Source: Erysipelotrichaceae bacterium
Lineage (GTDB): Bacteria > Bacillota_I > Bacilli_A > Erysipelotrichales > Erysipelotrichaceae
Length of the DNA: 8,260 nucleotides
Direction of reading: 5' to 3'
NCBI GenBank assembly: GCA_024709285.1
Contig: JANJWY010000237.1
Location: 1 to 8,260, forward strand
Shown here: in pieces, positions 6,555 to 8,260 of the stretch
Position numbering within the stretch: position 1 is the stretch's first letter
How the letters are laid out: the number at the start of each line of letters is the position of its first letter
The notes under the pieces: generated by a model
What the model was told of the DNA's origin: nothing
Database searches by the model: none
The model's input: only the letters and a program-made list of their open reading frames with translations
Program-made: the position numbers and the translations under genes

Positions 6555-6986
6555 ATGATCGTTGTCTACACATCTCCTGGCTGTGCTTCCTGCCGTAAAG
6601 TTAAACAGTGGCTCAAAGACCGTAATCTGAAGTTCATCGAAAAAAATATATTTACAACCTTACTGAATGAGAGTGAAATCAAGCATTTGCTGATGCGCTC
6701 GGAAAACGGTACGGAAGATATTATCTCGAAACGTTCGAAAGTCATACAAGAACTGAAAATCGATTTAGATGAATTGTCGATGAGTGCTTTGGTCAAGTTT
6801 ATCCAGAACAACCCATCGGTACTCAAACGTCCGATTATCCTGAATGAACGGAGCTTCTTGGTCGGTTACGACGAAGAGGAAATCGGTGCATTCGTTCCGC
6901 CGGAACTGCGCAATATTGCCAAGGCAAATTGCGGCCCGAGCTGTCCGAATTTCTGCACGTGCGGAGAAGTCCGTCAAGAGAATTAA
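6555..6986 (+). CDS. spx: Spx-family redox regulator with cysteine-rich C-terminal tail
   Basis: Spx binds the RNA polymerase alpha C-terminal domain and redirects transcription during thiol or oxidative stress. The 143-aa protein aligns well with Bacillus Spx (131 aa). It begins IVVYTSPGCASCRK, with the redox switch C10-x-x-C13. G52 (in ENGTEDIIS), needed for alpha binding, and R92 (in KRPII) fall at the same numbers as in Bacillus. The thioredoxin-like ArsC fold covers residues 1-115. The tail is unusual: after about residue 122 it carries C126, C130, C134 and C136 (C-x3-C-x3-C-x-C), which Bacillus Spx lacks. The start is ATG 6555, 9 nt after AGGAGG (6540-6545). The ATG at 6534 lies upstream of the predicted transcript start. 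A terminator follows. ArsC-like reductase is the alternative, but the Spx-specific residues make this unlikely. Confidence 0.93.
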   Translation: MIVVYTSPGCASCRKVKQWLKDRNLKFIEKNIFTTLLNESEIKHLLMRSENGTEDIISKRSKVIQELKIDLDELSMSALVKFIQNNPSVLKRPIILNERSFLVGYDEEEIGAFVPPELRNIAKANCGPSCPNFCTCGEVRQEN

Positions 6987-7013
6987 GGCTATGTTGATTC
7001 ATAGCTTTTTTTT
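6985..7013 (+). terminator. Rho-independent terminator after spx
   Basis: A 6-bp stem GCTATG/CATAGC (6988-6993 with 7000-7005) encloses a TTGATT loop and is followed by eight T (7006-7013). It starts right behind the spx stop codon. A-U and G-U pairs with the T run can lengthen the stem. The stem is short, so some read-through into mnmA is possible. Confidence 0.85.
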
Positions 7014-7026
7014 ATTGTGTTATAAT
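6998..7026 (+). promoter_or_regulatory. Extended -10 promoter for mnmA
   Basis: A perfect TATAAT (7021-7026) is preceded by TGT (7018-7020), giving an extended -10 element. The -35 candidate TTCATA (6998-7003) matches 4 of 6 at 17-nt spacing and lies inside the spx terminator hairpin. The predicted start is near 7033, leaving a leader of only about 13 nt. Confidence 0.7.
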
Positions 7027-7045
7027 AGATGCGTTGAGGTGAAAT

Positions 7046-8188
7046 ATGAGAGTTTTAGTCGGATTATCCGGTGGTGTCGATTCGGCAGTCGCCGCTTATA
7101 TACTTAAAAAACAGGGACATGATGTGACCTGTGCTTTTATGCGAAACTGGGATGCTTATGCCAACAATGACATTCTTGGTAATCCTTCGCAAGGATTGGA
7201 TGACATCTGTCCGCAGGAAGAAGACTATCTCGATGCGAAGAAGGTAGCAGATAAACTTCAATTGCCTTTGTTGCGCGTTGATTTTGTCAAGGAGTACTGG
7301 GATGATGTGTTTTCGGTGTTTTTGGAAGAAACCAAAAAAGGGCGAACCCCAAATCCCGACATTTTATGTAACCGGCATATAAAATTCAATGCTTTTTTCA
7401 ACTATGCCAAGTCCATGGGATTTGATTGGGTTGCGACCGGCCATTATGCCCGCGTGCTTCATCAAGAGGGTAAGAATTCTGTTATGCTCAAAGGTTTGGA
7501 TTCAAATAAAGATCAAACCTACTTTCTGGTTCAGGTTCCTCAAGAAGCGTTGAATCATACGTTGTTTCCTGTAGGAGAACTGAATAAGACTGAAGTGCGA
7601 AAAATCGCACTAGAGCTTGATCTGTCGGTCGCTCAAAAGAAAGATTCGACGGGAATCTGTTTTATCGGTGAGCGTCACTTCCGCGAATTTTTGCATAATT
7701 ATATTCCGAAATCAGCGGGTAAGATCGTTGATATCGATACCAATAAAGTGGTTGGCGAGCATCATGGCGTCATGTTTTATACACTGGGACAGCGTAAAGG
7801 CATGGGTATCGGCGGTGTGGAAGGTCCTTGGTTTGTGGTGCATAAAGATTTAAAGAGTAATACACTCTATGTTGCTTCAAAAGAAGATAATGACTGGCTC
7901 AAAAGTGATGAGTGTCATGTATCACGGATCAACTGGTTTGGTGATATGCCTATGGGTGAACTGTCGTGCACCGCGAAGTTTCGCTACCGTCAAAAGGATC
8001 ATCCGGTGACCGTCTCATGTCAAAATGATTTGCTTATTGTTAAGTATGAATATCCGATTGCTGCGGTCACACCCGGGCAGGAAGCCGTGTTTTATCAAGG
8101 CGAAGTATGTCTTGGCGGTGGAGTCATTGATGAGACATTTAAAGACGGTTTCACGTTTATCGAAAGAATGAAGAGGGGGAAGTTATGA
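7046..8188 (+). CDS. mnmA: tRNA-specific 2-thiouridylase MnmA
   Basis: MnmA uses ATP and sulfur relayed from a cysteine desulfurase to thiolate the wobble uridine U34 of tRNAs for Lys, Glu and Gln. The 380-aa protein shows the PP-loop GLSGGVDS (6-13) and GRTPNPDILCN (99-109) with catalytic C108. KKDSTGICFIGE (198-209) holds the second catalytic cysteine, C205. TLGQRKGMGIGG lies further on, followed by a beta-barrel C-terminal domain. It is slightly longer than the E. coli enzyme, mainly because of an insertion at about 34-62 (NWDAYANNDILGN...ICPQEEDYLDA) that I associate with Mollicutes and relatives. ATG 7046 has GAGGTG just upstream (7036-7041). It follows spx by 59 nt with its own promoter. 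The stop TGA is directly followed by in-frame TAA and overlaps the next start. No iscS-like sulfur donor gene is adjacent in the window. Confidence 0.97.
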   Translation: MRVLVGLSGGVDSAVAAYILKKQGHDVTCAFMRNWDAYANNDILGNPSQGLDDICPQEEDYLDAKKVADKLQLPLLRVDFVKEYWDDVFSVFLEETKKGRTPNPDILCNRHIKFNAFFNYAKSMGFDWVATGHYARVLHQEGKNSVMLKGLDSNKDQTYFLVQVPQEALNHTLFPVGELNKTEVRKIALELDLSVAQKKDSTGICFIGERHFREFLHNYIPKSAGKIVDIDTNKVVGEHHGVMFYTLGQRKGMGIGGVEGPWFVVHKDLKSNTLYVASKEDNDWLKSDECHVSRINWFGDMPMGELSCTAKFRYRQKDHPVTVSCQNDLLIVKYEYPIAAVTPGQEAVFYQGEVCLGGGVIDETFKDGFTFIERMKRGKL

Positions 8189-8260
8189 TAAAAAGAAATC
8201 CGCGGCTGGATCAGAACCTGCCGATGATGCGGGCAAAAGTCTTTGCATTAATAACAAATT
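8185..8260 (+). CDS. Start of an unidentified gene, cut by the window end
   Basis: An ATG overlaps the mnmA stop (ATGA, 4-nt overlap) and is preceded by a G-rich ribosome binding site (GAGGGGG) inside mnmA. The frame is open for 25 codons to the window edge, beginning MIKRNPRLDQNLPMMRAKVF. I do not recognise the protein. The spacing and overlap indicate translational coupling with mnmA, hence a probable operon partner. Confidence 0.6.
   Translation, partial: MIKRNPRLDQNLPMMRAKVFALITN

Noticed and set aside
6844..7107. Plus-strand open frame of 87 codons crossing the spx end and mnmA start
   Set aside because: It spans a terminator and promoter, overlaps two solid genes in another frame, and resembles no protein family I know.

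Overview
The window is a compact, ordinary-looking chromosomal segment from a low-to-moderate GC Gram-positive bacterium (Bacillota). Support for that comes from the Spx regulator, the T-box leader on trpS, strong AGGAGG-type ribosome binding sites, simple sigma-A-like promoters and very short gaps between genes. The MnmA protein carries the extended NWD...NNDILGN...ICPQEEDY insertion that I associate with Mollicutes and Erysipelotrichia, so an Erysipelotrichia-like host is my best guess. That is inference, not proof. Tryptophans at conserved positions are encoded by UGG and mnmA ends in UGA, so the standard genetic code applies.

Layout. Positions 1-561 (+) hold the end of a MacB/FtsX-type ABC permease. 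It converges on a minus-strand block, and both sides share a bidirectional terminator (565-590). The minus-strand block, read from high to low coordinates, is: an APC-family amino acid permease (6414-5053); a T-box riboswitch (about 5012-4828) with a tryptophan specifier; trpS (4809-3817); uppP (3814-3008); an ABC ATPase (2967-2242); and an ABC-2-type multi-pass permease (2249-594). Gaps from trpS onward are 2 nt, 40 nt and an 8-nt overlap, with no internal terminator, so trpS-uppP-ABC is probably one transcription unit under T-box control. A divergent promoter region (6415-6554) separates this block from plus-strand genes: spx (6555-6986), its terminator, mnmA (7046-8188) with its own extended -10 promoter, and the first 25 codons of an unidentified gene overlapping mnmA by 4 nt (8185-8260).

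How the genes fit together. trpS is controlled by uncharged tRNA-Trp, and the layout implies that undecaprenyl-diphosphate recycling (UppP) and an ABC exporter are carried along with it. On the other side, a thiol-stress regulator (Spx) precedes a tRNA thiolation enzyme (MnmA). I see no mobile element, CRISPR array, tRNA/rRNA gene or clearly new system. The most distinctive feature is a cysteine-rich C-terminal tail (C-x3-C-x3-C-x-C) on Spx. Other points of interest are the T-box-driven uppP/ABC arrangement and a near-perfect inverted repeat resembling a catabolite-response element downstream of the APC permease promoter.

Two start sites need care. An open frame continues upstream of the true trpS start into the T-box RNA, and the ABC permease frame has a spurious upstream TTG. 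Both are corrected here using ribosome binding sites. No gene-free stretch exceeds 300 bases; the longest (4810-5052) is the T-box leader.
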